Of a stretch of DNA of 9,789 nucleotides, positions 1 through 5,787 are shown one piece after another. Source of the stretch: Alphaproteobacteria bacterium (GTDB lineage Bacteria > Pseudomonadota > Alphaproteobacteria > CACIAM-22H2); assembly GCA_947500965.1 (NCBI GenBank), contig CANMWW010000046.1, positions 1 through 9,789 of the forward strand, in the 5' to 3' direction. A program made the position numbers and the translations under genes. The notes under the pieces were generated by a model. That model did not search any database and was not told the DNA's origin. It was given only the letters and a program-made list of their open reading frames with translations. Numbering within the stretch: the stretch's first letter is position 1; each line of letters opens with the position of its first letter.

Positions 1-30
1 AAAGGGCGCGCGCAGCCGCCGGAAAAGGAA

Positions 31-66
31 GGGGCCCGGCGCGGGCTTCTCGCCGCGCCGGGCCCC
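31..66 (-). terminator. Rho-independent terminator of the Tim44-like gene
   Basis: A perfect 14-bp inverted repeat (31-44 with 53-66) encloses an 8-base loop. Read on the minus strand, the hairpin begins about 25 bases after the stop codon of the Tim44-like gene and is followed by a pyrimidine/T-rich stretch (TTCCTTTTCC, from positions 21-30). That is the form of an intrinsic terminator. The tail is interrupted by C residues, so efficiency is uncertain. Confidence 0.8.
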
Positions 67-90
67 CCTGGGACCTCGCCTGGACTGGCG

Positions 91-1080
91 TCAGACCTGC
101 TGGATCGCGGAGAGGATCCAGTCGCCACCCTGGCTGCGCATGAAGGTCCAGACCTCGGTGTGCTCGCGGCGCGCCTCGCGGCTGCCCGCGACGACGCGGC
201 CATCGGAGAGCGAGGCGTCGTAGTCGAGCGCGCTGAAGCGCATCGCCACGGCGGCGTACTGGACCGAACCCTCCTGCCAGGCCTCGGACAGGTCGCCCTG
301 CTCGAGCTTGACCTCCTCGACGCGGTTCTCGACGCCGCGGCTGGCGTTGGCGGAGAGCTCCTCGCTGAAGTACCCGACCATCTCGGGCGTCGCGAAGCGC
401 TTGAGGCCGGCAAGGTCGCCGCGGCTCCAGGCGTCCTGCACCTCGCCGAGGCGTCGCTCGAACATCTCGAAGTCCTGGCCGGACAGGCCGATCTCGTCCG
501 CCGCCTGCGGGGCCAGCACGCCGCCCGCGCCGCCGCCGCCGGTGGTGCCGGTCGGCCTCGCGTCGAGGTTCTCCTGGCCGCGCGCCATGGCGTCGGGCAC
601 CGGGCCGGAGGCGAGCGCCGGGCCGGAGGCCGCCTGCGCGGCCTCGCGGCGGCTGCGGATGAAGCGCAGCACCAGCATCGCGATCGCCGCGAAGAGCGCG
701 ACCTGCAGGGCCAGGCCGAGGAAGCCGGCAAGGCCCTCGCCGAGGTTGAAGCCGCCGCCCATGAGGGCGCCGATCAGGCCGGCGCCGAGCATGCCGCCGA
801 GCAGTCCGGTCATGAACGGGTTGCGCTGGAACCAGGACTGCTGCTGCGGCGCCTGCATGCCCTGGGCGGGGCGCTGCGCCTGCTGCGGGGTGGTCGCGCT
901 GCGCTCGACCGGGCGCGCGGCGTTCGGGGTCGTCGGCGTGGCCGGCGCGGACTGCATCGTGCGCGCGCCGCGGCTTCCGGCGCTGCGGTTGCCTCCGGCG
1001 GCTGCCTCCGCCAGGACCGGCGCGAGGGCGAAGGCCGCCGCGGCCAGGATGGCGAGGAATCTCGTCGGGCGTCGGTTCAT
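91..1080 (-). CDS. Exported/membrane-anchored Tim44-like domain protein
   Basis: Predicted 329-residue protein. Residues 1-27 look like a signal peptide (basic MNRRPTR, then an Ala/Leu-rich core ending near AEA-A). Residues 40-82 are low-complexity Ala/Pro/Gln/Thr. Residues 90-111 are a Gly-rich hydrophobic stretch (glycine-zipper-like) and 117-140 a clear membrane segment followed by basic RSRR. A second linker (150-195) leads to a C-terminal alpha/beta domain (about 198-329: DFEMFERRLGEVQDAW, LKRFATPEM, then strands ending WTFMRSQGGDWILSAIQQV), which matches the Tim44-like family. In mitochondria this domain belongs to the import motor; the bacterial role is not settled, and membrane-associated assembly or transport is inference. 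The ATG at 1080 has GAGG 8 bases upstream. It is separated from rpsA by a terminator and so probably has its own promoter. Family call fairly sure; function unknown. Confidence 0.85.
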   Translation of the reverse strand: MNRRPTRFLAILAAAAFALAPVLAEAAAGGNRSAGSRGARTMQSAPATPTTPNAARPVERSATTPQQAQRPAQGMQAPQQQSWFQRNPFMTGLLGGMLGAGLIGALMGGGFNLGEGLAGFLGLALQVALFAAIAMLVLRFIRSRREAAQAASGPALASGPVPDAMARGQENLDARPTGTTGGGGAGGVLAPQAADEIGLSGQDFEMFERRLGEVQDAWSRGDLAGLKRFATPEMVGYFSEELSANASRGVENRVEEVKLEQGDLSEAWQEGSVQYAAVAMRFSALDYDASLSDGRVVAGSREARREHTEVWTFMRSQGGDWILSAIQQV

Positions 1081-1148
1081 GTCTGGGACCTCGTCGGGTG
1101 GGGTCTCTGGGCGGGGCCTATCGTGGTGATCCCGAGCGGGAAGATCAA

Positions 1149-1175
1149 CATTGCGCGAATTGTGGGCATTGCGCG
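1149..1175. repeat. 9-base direct repeat upstream of the Tim44-like gene
   Basis: CATTGCGCG occurs at 1149-1157 and again at 1167-1175, a start-to-start distance of 18 bases. It lies between the rpsA terminator and the Tim44-like start, in the only noncoding region that could hold that gene's promoter (1081-1190). Two half-sites on the same DNA face are compatible with an operator, but no regulator is suggested. I see no confident -35/-10 pair; a minus-strand TTGATC near 1141-1146 is a weak -35 candidate. Confidence 0.3.
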
Positions 1176-1190
1176 GAGGGCAAAGAAAAA

Positions 1191-1216
1191 GGGGCGGGAG
1201 CCGTGGCTCCCGCCCC
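1191..1216 (-). terminator. Rho-independent terminator of rpsA
   Basis: An 11-bp perfect stem (1191-1201 with 1206-1216) has a 4-base loop. On the minus strand it is followed directly by TTTTTCTTTG (positions 1181-1190), a classical U-tract. It starts about 33 bases after the rpsA stop codon. It separates rpsA from the Tim44-like gene and ends the aroA-cmk-rpsA unit. Confidence 0.92.
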
Positions 1217-1248
1217 CTTCGGGCCGCCCGGGGGCGACCCGATCCGGA

Positions 1249-2958
1249 TCAGGGCTTGTCCTGCTCGCGCTGGCGGCGCAGCGCGGCGCCGAGGATGTCG
1301 CCGAGCGAGGCGCCGGAGTCGGACGAGCCGTAGGTGGCCATCGCCTCCTTCTCCTCGTCGATCTCCTTCGCCTTCACCGAGAGCTGCACGCGGCGCGAGC
1401 CGCGGTCGATCTGGGTGATCTTGGCGTCGACCTTCTCGCCCATCGCGAAGCGGTCCGGACGCTGGTCGCCGCGGTCGCGGGCCAGGTCCGACTTGCGGAT
1501 GAAGCCGATGACGCCGTCCGCGAGGCTCACCTCGAGCCCGTTCTCCTGGACCTGCGTGACCGTGGCGGTCACGACCTGGCCCTTCGAGAACTTGCCGATC
1601 GAGCCCTCGAACGGGTCGTTGGCGAGCTGCTTGATGCCCAGCGAGATGCGCTCCTTGTCGGTGTCGACGTCGAGCACCTTCACCTTCACCGCGTCGCCCT
1701 TCTTGAAGTCCTTGATGGCGTCCTCGCCGGAGCGGTTCCAGTCGAGGTCCGACAGGTGGACCATGCCGTCGATGTCGCCGGGCAGGCCCACGAACAGGCC
1801 GAACTCGGTGATGTTCTTGACCTCGCCCTCGATCTCCGTGCCCGACGGGAACTTGTCGCGGAAGACCTCCCACGGGTTGTCGAGGCACTGCTTGAGGCCG
1901 AGCGAGATGCGGCGCTTCACGGAGTCGACGTCGAGCACCATCACCTCGACCTCCTGGGAGGTGGAGACGATCTTGCCCGGATGGACGTTCTTCTTCGTCC
2001 AGCTCATCTCGGAGACGTGCACCAGGCCCTCGATCCCCGGCTCCAGCTCCACGAAGGCGCCGTAGTCGGTGATGTTGGTCACGCGGCCCTTGAAGCGCGC
2101 GCCGGACGGGTACTTGACCGAGACGCCGTCCCACGGATCCGCCTCGAGCTGCTTCATGCCGAGGCTGATGCGCTGGGTCTCGGGGTTGAAGCGGATGACC
2201 TGCACCTTGACGTGCTGGCCGATCTGCAGCGCCTCGGACGGATGGTTGATGCGGCGCCACGCGATGTCGGTGACGTGCAGCAGGCCGTCGACGCCGCCGA
2301 GGTCCACGAAGGCGCCGTAGTCGGTGATGTTCTTGACCACGCCCTCGAGCACCTGGCCTTCCTTGAGGCTGGCGACGAGCTCGCTGCGCTGCTCGGCGCG
2401 CGTCTCCTCGAGCACCGCGCGGCGCGAGACGACGATGTTGCCGCGCGAGCGGTCCATCTTGAGGATCTGGAACGGCTGCGGCGTGCCCATCAGCGGGGTG
2501 ACGTCGCGGACCGGGCGGATGTCGACCTGCGAGCCGGGCAGGAAGGCCACGGCGCCGCCGAGGTCGACGGTGAAGCCGCCCTTCACGCGGCCGAAGATCA
2601 CGCCGTTGACGCGCGCGTTGGTCGAGTAGGACTTCTCGAGCTGGCCCCAGGCCTCCTCGCGCTTCGCCTTCTCGCGGCTCAGCATCGCCTCGCCGTTCTT
2701 GTCCTCCATGCGCTCGACATAGACGTCGACGAAGTCGCCGACCTTGATCTCGGCGGGCTTGCCGGCGGTCGCGAATTCCTTGAGCTGCACGCGGCCCTCG
2801 GCCTTGAGGCCGACGTCGATGATGGCGAAGTCGCCCTCGATCGAGATGACGCGGCCCGTCGTGACGCGGCCGTCGAAGCCGCTGGACGTGCGGAGGGATT
2901 CCTCGAGCAGGTCGGCGAAGTTCTCGCCGCCCGCGGAGGCGGGGTTGCTGCTTGCCAT
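1249..2958 (-). CDS. rpsA: 30S ribosomal protein S1
   Basis: S1 binds the 30S subunit and single-stranded mRNA and helps load structured or weak-Shine-Dalgarno messages. The 569-residue protein has six S1 (OB-fold) repeats at about 31-97, 115-181, 201-270, 286-357, 373-444 and 459-530. Repeats 3-5 carry the strongest signature (VVKNITDYGAFVDLGGVDGLLHVTDIAW; VTNITDYGAFVELEPGIEGLVHVSEMSW; VKNITEFGLFVGLPGDIDGMVHLSDLDW). The first two are divergent, as expected for the ribosome-binding half. The N-terminus (FADLLEESL) and the tail (SLGDILGAALRRQRE) are of the alphaproteobacterial type. The ATG at 2958 fits the family start; only a weak AAAGG lies about 13 bases upstream, so the Shine-Dalgarno is poor, as is also known for E. 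coli rpsA. It is the third gene after aroA and cmk and ends in a strong terminator. Confidence 0.98.
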   Translation of the reverse strand: MASSNPASAGGENFADLLEESLRTSSGFDGRVTTGRVISIEGDFAIIDVGLKAEGRVQLKEFATAGKPAEIKVGDFVDVYVERMEDKNGEAMLSREKAKREEAWGQLEKSYSTNARVNGVIFGRVKGGFTVDLGGAVAFLPGSQVDIRPVRDVTPLMGTPQPFQILKMDRSRGNIVVSRRAVLEETRAEQRSELVASLKEGQVLEGVVKNITDYGAFVDLGGVDGLLHVTDIAWRRINHPSEALQIGQHVKVQVIRFNPETQRISLGMKQLEADPWDGVSVKYPSGARFKGRVTNITDYGAFVELEPGIEGLVHVSEMSWTKKNVHPGKIVSTSQEVEVMVLDVDSVKRRISLGLKQCLDNPWEVFRDKFPSGTEIEGEVKNITEFGLFVGLPGDIDGMVHLSDLDWNRSGEDAIKDFKKGDAVKVKVLDVDTDKERISLGIKQLANDPFEGSIGKFSKGQVVTATVTQVQENGLEVSLADGVIGFIRKSDLARDRGDQRPDRFAMGEKVDAKITQIDRGSRRVQLSVKAKEIDEEKEAMATYGSSDSGASLGDILGAALRRQREQDKP

Positions 2959-3071
2959 GTCTTGGGATGCCTTTCTCTGAACCCGGTCATCCGTCCCGCG
3001 CCATGCGGGGCCGCCGATGCCGGGGCCGGGATTCCGCGCCGCGGACCATCCGCGGCACGGGCCTTCCGGGG
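2959..3071 (-). promoter_or_regulatory. Structured cmk-rpsA intergenic leader
   Basis: These 113 bases between the cmk stop and the rpsA ATG hold a perfect 7-bp inverted repeat with a 3-base loop (3039-3045 with 3049-3055) and a second 5-bp hairpin (2995-2999 with 3005-3009). The sequence next to the start has no good Shine-Dalgarno. E. coli S1 represses its own translation through a structured leader with a weak ribosome-binding site; a similar role here is inference. A separate rpsA promoter inside this gap is possible, but no convincing -35/-10 was seen. Confidence 0.4.
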
Positions 3072-3695
3072 TCAGGAGGAACGGGACCGGACGATCCCGA
3101 TGGCCTGGGCGAAGACCTCGTCGGCCGTGAGGTCGGTCGTGTCGAGCACGATCGCGTCCTCGGCCGGCTTCGCCGGCGCGGTCCCGCGGGCTTGGTCGCG
3201 GGCGTCGCGTTCCTGGAGGTCCCGGAAAACGGCCGCGTATGTAGCCGGTTCCCCGCGCCCCCGCAACTCGTCGTGTCGGCGCCGGGCCCGGACCTCGGCC
3301 GAGGCGATGACGTAGAGCTTCACCTCCGCGCCCGGGCAGATGACCGTGCCGATGTCCCGGCCGTCGAGCACCGCGCCGGGCGGCTGCGCCGCGAAGCGCC
3401 GCTGGAACTCGACGAGAGCCGCGCGCACGGCCGGGTTCGCGGCGACGACCGACGCGGCGCGGCCGACATTCTCCTCGCGCAGCCCTTCGCGCGCGATGTC
3501 GGCGGGGCCGAGCCCGCGCGCCGCGGCTGCCGCGGCCTCCGCGTCGGCAGGGTCGACGCCCTCGGCGAGCAGCCGCGCGCCGACCGCGCGGTACAGCAGG
3601 CCGGTGTCGAGGTGGTGGTAGCCGAGCGTCGCGGCGAGGCGCCGGGACAGCGTGCCCTTGCCCGCCGCCGACGGGCCGTCGATGGCGACGATCAT
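3072..3695 (-). CDS. cmk: Cytidylate kinase
   Basis: Cytosolic kinase that phosphorylates CMP and dCMP with ATP, recycling pyrimidine nucleotides for RNA, DNA and phospholipid synthesis. The 207 residues (usual length about 205-230) begin at once with the P-loop GPSAAGKGT (residues 7-15). They continue with LDTGLLYRAVG (29-39, nucleoside-monophosphate site), DGRDIGTVICPGAEVKLYVIAS (111-132) and the lid region RRRHDELRGRG (138-148), followed by ERDARDQAR (162-170) and VLDTTDLT (183-190). The ATG overlaps the aroA stop by 4 bases (ATGA). AGGAG lies only 2 bases upstream, so translation is probably coupled to aroA. The aroA-cmk-rpsA order is conserved in many Alphaproteobacteria. Confidence 0.97.
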   Translation of the reverse strand: MIVAIDGPSAAGKGTLSRRLAATLGYHHLDTGLLYRAVGARLLAEGVDPADAEAAAAAARGLGPADIAREGLREENVGRAASVVAANPAVRAALVEFQRRFAAQPPGAVLDGRDIGTVICPGAEVKLYVIASAEVRARRRHDELRGRGEPATYAAVFRDLQERDARDQARGTAPAKPAEDAIVLDTTDLTADEVFAQAIGIVRSRSS

Positions 3696-5041
3696 GGCTC
3701 CTGGAAGCTCGCGCCCAGCCCCGCCATCAGGCCGCGGAAGCCTGGGAAGCTGGTCTCGATCGGGCTGGCGTCGTCGATCGCCACCGGCGCGCGCGCCGCC
3801 ATGCCCATGACGAGGAAGCTCATGGCGATGCGGTGGTCGAGCCTGGTGGCGATGGTCGCGCCGCCCGGGGGAGGCCCGCCGCAGCCATGGACCGTCAGGT
3901 CGTCGCCATCGACCTCTGCGCGCACGCCGCAGGCCTCGAGGCCGCGCGCGATCGCGGCGAGCCGGTCGCTCTCCTTCACGCGCAGCTCCGACAGGCCGCG
4001 CATCACGGTGCGGCCACCGGCGCAGGCCGCGGCCACCGAGAGCACGAGGTATTCGTCGATCATCGAGGGCGCGCGCGCGGCGGGCACCTCGATGCCGCGC
4101 AGCGCGCTCGCGCGCACGACGAGGTCGCCCACGGGCTCGCCCGCCTCGATGCGGCGGCCCTCGACGCGGATGTCCGCGCCCATCTCGAGGAGCGTGTCGA
4201 CGATGCCGGTGCGGCGCGGGTTGAGGCCGACGTCGCGGATCGTCACCTCCGAGCCCGGCACCAGCAGCGCCGCGACGATCGGGAAGGCGGCGGAGGACGG
4301 ATCGCCCGGCACGCGCACGACGCGGCCGGTGATCTCCGGCTGGCCGGCCACGCTGACGCGGTCGCCGTCCGGTCCCGGCTCGACCGTCACGTCGACGCCG
4401 AAATGGCGGAGCATGAGCTCGGTGTGGTCGCGCGTCGGCTCTGGCTCGATCACCGTCGTGCGGCCCGGCGTGTTCAGGCCGGCGAGGATGATCGCGGACT
4501 TCACCTGCGCGGAGGCGACGGGCAGGCGGTAGGTGATCGGCACGGGGCGCGCGGTCCCGATGACCGCGGCGGGCAGCCTTCCGCCCTCGCGGCTGACGAA
4601 GCGCGCGCCCATCTGCTCGAGCGGCTTCGTGACCCGGGCCATCGGGCGCGAGCGCAGGCTGGCGTCGCCGGAGAAGAAGCTGACGAAGGGATGGGTCGCG
4701 ACGACGCCCATGAGCAGCCGCGTGCCGGTGCCGGCATTGCCCATGTCGAGCACGTCGGCGGGCTCGGCGAGGCCGCCGATGCCGCGTCCGTGGACGCGCC
4801 AGGTGCCGGCGTCGTCGCGCGACACCTCCGCGCCCATGGCGCGCATCGCCGCCGCGGTGCGCAGGACGTCCTCGCCCTCGAGCAGGCCGTGGATCGTCGT
4901 CTCGCCTACGGCGAGGCCGCCGAGCATGAGCGCGCGGTGCGAGATCGACTTGTCGCCCGGCGCGCGGATCTCGCCGCGCAGCGGGCCGGATGGCGCGCGC
5001 GCGGAGAGCGGGACGGGCTTCGCGCTGTCGGTTCTGCTCAC
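3692..5041 (-). CDS. aroA: 3-phosphoshikimate 1-carboxyvinyltransferase (EPSP synthase)
   Basis: Transfers the enolpyruvyl group of PEP to shikimate-3-phosphate, the sixth step of the shikimate pathway. I chose the GTG at 5041 (449 residues, usual 430-450) because AGGGG lies 7 bases upstream and the Arg/Ala-rich extension back to an ATG at 5149 resembles no known AroA N-terminus. Motifs: PGDKSISHRALML (28-40), LDMGNAGTGTRLLMG (98-112), SAQVKSAIILAGLNTPG (177-193), TRDHTELMLRHFG (203-215), VPGDPSSAAFPIVAALLVPGS (244-264), RAPSMIDEY (323-331), LRVKESDRL (353-361) and LDHRIAMSFLVMG (401-413). Overall it resembles the class II (Agrobacterium CP4-like) group, but has Gly104 where CP4 has Ala100, and NPRR where the class II signature has NPTR. 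First gene of the aroA-cmk-rpsA unit; no clear promoter seen. Confidence 0.96.
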   Translation of the reverse strand: MSRTDSAKPVPLSARAPSGPLRGEIRAPGDKSISHRALMLGGLAVGETTIHGLLEGEDVLRTAAAMRAMGAEVSRDDAGTWRVHGRGIGGLAEPADVLDMGNAGTGTRLLMGVVATHPFVSFFSGDASLRSRPMARVTKPLEQMGARFVSREGGRLPAAVIGTARPVPITYRLPVASAQVKSAIILAGLNTPGRTTVIEPEPTRDHTELMLRHFGVDVTVEPGPDGDRVSVAGQPEITGRVVRVPGDPSSAAFPIVAALLVPGSEVTIRDVGLNPRRTGIVDTLLEMGADIRVEGRRIEAGEPVGDLVVRASALRGIEVPAARAPSMIDEYLVLSVAAACAGGRTVMRGLSELRVKESDRLAAIARGLEACGVRAEVDGDDLTVHGCGGPPPGGATIATRLDHRIAMSFLVMGMAARAPVAIDDASPIETSFPGFRGLMAGLGASFQEP

Positions 5042-5122
5042 CTGGATACCCCTGTCTGCGGCCAATGCGCGCGCGCCTCTAGCACATGCGCGCGGCGCCC
5101 GCGAGCGCGCGGCCCCGCGTAA

Positions 5123-5151
5123 TTGACAAGCCCGGATCCTGCGTGGCAAGA
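5123..5151 (+). promoter_or_regulatory. Candidate promoter for the FYDLN-family gene
   Basis: TTGACA (5123-5128), a full match to the sigma-70 -35 consensus, is followed 17 bases later by GCAAGA (5146-5151), a poor -10. It lies about 70 bases upstream of the GTG start at 5218. Alphaproteobacterial -10 elements are often degenerate, so the pair is plausible but not firm. Confidence 0.35.
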
Positions 5152-5154
5152 GGC

Positions 5155-5194
5155 GCGCGATTTATCGCGCAGGCGGCGAATTCGCGTCGCGAAT
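5155..5194. repeat. Palindrome cluster in the aroA/FYDLN divergent region
   Basis: Three perfect inverted repeats lie in 40 bases: GCGCGATTTATCGCGC (5155-5170, 7-bp arms, 2-base centre), GCGAATTCGC (5176-5185) and ATTCGCGTCGCGAAT (5180-5194, 7-bp arms, 1-base centre); the last two overlap. They sit just downstream of the candidate FYDLN promoter and upstream of both divergent genes (starts 5041 and 5218). Operator sites for a dimeric regulator, or a 5' UTR structure, are the obvious readings; no regulator is identified. Confidence 0.45.
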
Positions 5195-5217
5195 CACTCG
5201 GTTGGGGAGCACGGCAC

Positions 5218-5541
5218 GTGGCCAAGGCGGAATGGGGTCTCAAGCGGACCTGTCTTTCCTGCAACGCGAAGTTCTACGACATGAACCGGTCGCCGATCCT
5301 GTGCCCGAAATGCGGCGCCGCGTTCGACCCGGAGGCGCTCGCCAAGGCGCGGCGCACGCGCGTCGTGGCCCCGCCGGCCCGCGCCGCCGCCGCGGAGGCG
5401 GAGGACGAGGAGGTCGCCGTCGAGGCCGACGAGAAGGAAGAAGAGGAGGGCGTCATGGAGGACACCTCCGAGCTCGGCGAGGATTCGGACGACGTCGAGG
5501 AGGTCGTGGACGGCTCCGACGGCTCCGGCGAGGAGCGCTGA
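5218..5541 (+). CDS. FYDLN_acid (TIGR02300) family zinc-ribbon/acidic-tail protein
   Basis: Predicted 107-residue protein of unknown function. The N-terminal third (AKAEWGLKRTCLSC, residues 2-15) has two CxxC pairs, Cys12/15 and Cys29/32, forming a likely zinc ribbon around KFYDMNRSPILC. The family is named for KFYDLN; here Leu is replaced by Met. After a short basic/Ala-rich linker (about 43-59) comes a highly acidic tail: 25 of the last 48 residues are Asp or Glu. I chose the GTG at 5218 because GGGGAG lies 9 bases upstream and the protein then begins at the conserved region; longer upstream frames lack similarity. It is divergent from aroA, a pairing I recall as common in Alphaproteobacteria. 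The zinc ribbon plus acidic tail might suggest contact with nucleic-acid-binding or ribosomal proteins, but that is speculation. Confidence 0.88.
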   Translation: MAKAEWGLKRTCLSCNAKFYDMNRSPILCPKCGAAFDPEALAKARRTRVVAPPARAAAAEAEDEEVAVEADEKEEEEGVMEDTSELGEDSDDVEEVVDGSDGSGEER

Positions 5542-5561
5542 GGGCCTCCCCCTCCATTTTT
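5540..5561 (+). terminator. Possible terminator of the FYDLN-family gene
   Basis: A short hairpin (GAGGG 5540-5544 with CCCTC 5550-5554, 5-base loop) overlaps the TGA stop codon and is followed after CA by five T residues (5557-5561). The stem is only 5 bp, so termination is likely partial. It lies immediately before the tRNA promoter candidate. Confidence 0.4.
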
Positions 5562-5564
5562 CGC

Positions 5565-5594
5565 TTGCACAGCCGGGGCGGGCGGCGCTTATTC
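5565..5594 (+). promoter_or_regulatory. Candidate tRNA-Ala promoter
   Basis: TTGCAC (5565-5570) and TTATTC (5589-5594, 18-base spacer; or CTTATT, 17-base spacer) form a -35/-10 pair about 40 bases before the tRNA 5' end. A 7-bp hairpin (5603-5609 with 5617-5623) follows in the probable 5' leader that would be removed by RNase P. Confidence 0.45.
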
Positions 5595-5635
5595 CCACGC
5601 CGCGGCGGTTCCCAGGACCGCCGGGACAGGAATTC

Positions 5636-5711
5636 GGGGCCGTAGCTCAGCTGGGAGAGCGCGTGAATGGCATTCACGAGGTCGACGGTTCGATCCCGTT
5701 CGGCTCCACCA
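5636..5711 (+). tRNA. tRNA-Ala (anticodon GGC)
   Basis: A 76-base cloverleaf. The 7-bp acceptor stem (5636-5642 with 5701-5707) contains the G3:U70 wobble pair that identifies alanine tRNAs. The D arm starts GCTCAGCTGG. The anticodon stem CGTGA/TCACG encloses the loop ATGGCAT, giving anticodon GGC with U33. The T arm is GACGG-TTCGATC-CCGTT with one G:U pair. The discriminator is A (5708) and CCA is encoded (5709-5711). It reads GCC codons (and GCU by wobble), which should be abundant in so GC-rich a genome. It stands alone, outside any rRNA operon in the window. Confidence 0.97.
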
Positions 5712-5715
5712 AACC

Positions 5716-5755
5716 AGGGGGCTGGCGCCAGCAGGTGCCGGCCCCCTTCGCTTTC
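5716..5755 (+). terminator. tRNA-Ala terminator hairpin
   Basis: An 11-bp stem (5716-5726 with 5737-5747, one G:U pair) has a 10-base loop and starts 4 bases after the tRNA. It is followed by a T-rich run with interruptions (TTCGCTTT, 5747-5754). It lies between the convergent tRNA and rfbA genes, so it may also slow minus-strand transcription, although its minus-strand tail is not U-rich. Confidence 0.65.
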
Positions 5756-5787
5756 CGGGGCCCGGAAGCCCTGGCGCCGCGCGACCG

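Noticed and set aside
160..3315. A 1051-codon open frame on the plus strand across the Tim44-like and rpsA genes
   Set aside because: It is antisense to two clear genes. Its Arg/Ala/Leu/Asp-rich repetitive composition is what high-GC third positions give on the opposite strand, and no family is recognisable. Same reasoning applies to 3833-5122 and 6852-8798.
5042..5149. Upstream ATG start for aroA at 5149
   Set aside because: The added 36 residues are Arg/Ala/Cys-rich and unlike AroA, while GTG at 5041 has a well-placed AGGGG.
5722..5731. CTGGCGCCAG palindrome after the tRNA as an operator
   Set aside because: It overlaps the terminator hairpin and is more simply explained as part of that structure.
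5636..5787. tRNA-Ala as an integration (att) site of a genomic island
   Set aside because: I found no second copy of the tRNA 3' end in the window, no integrase, and no composition change beyond it.
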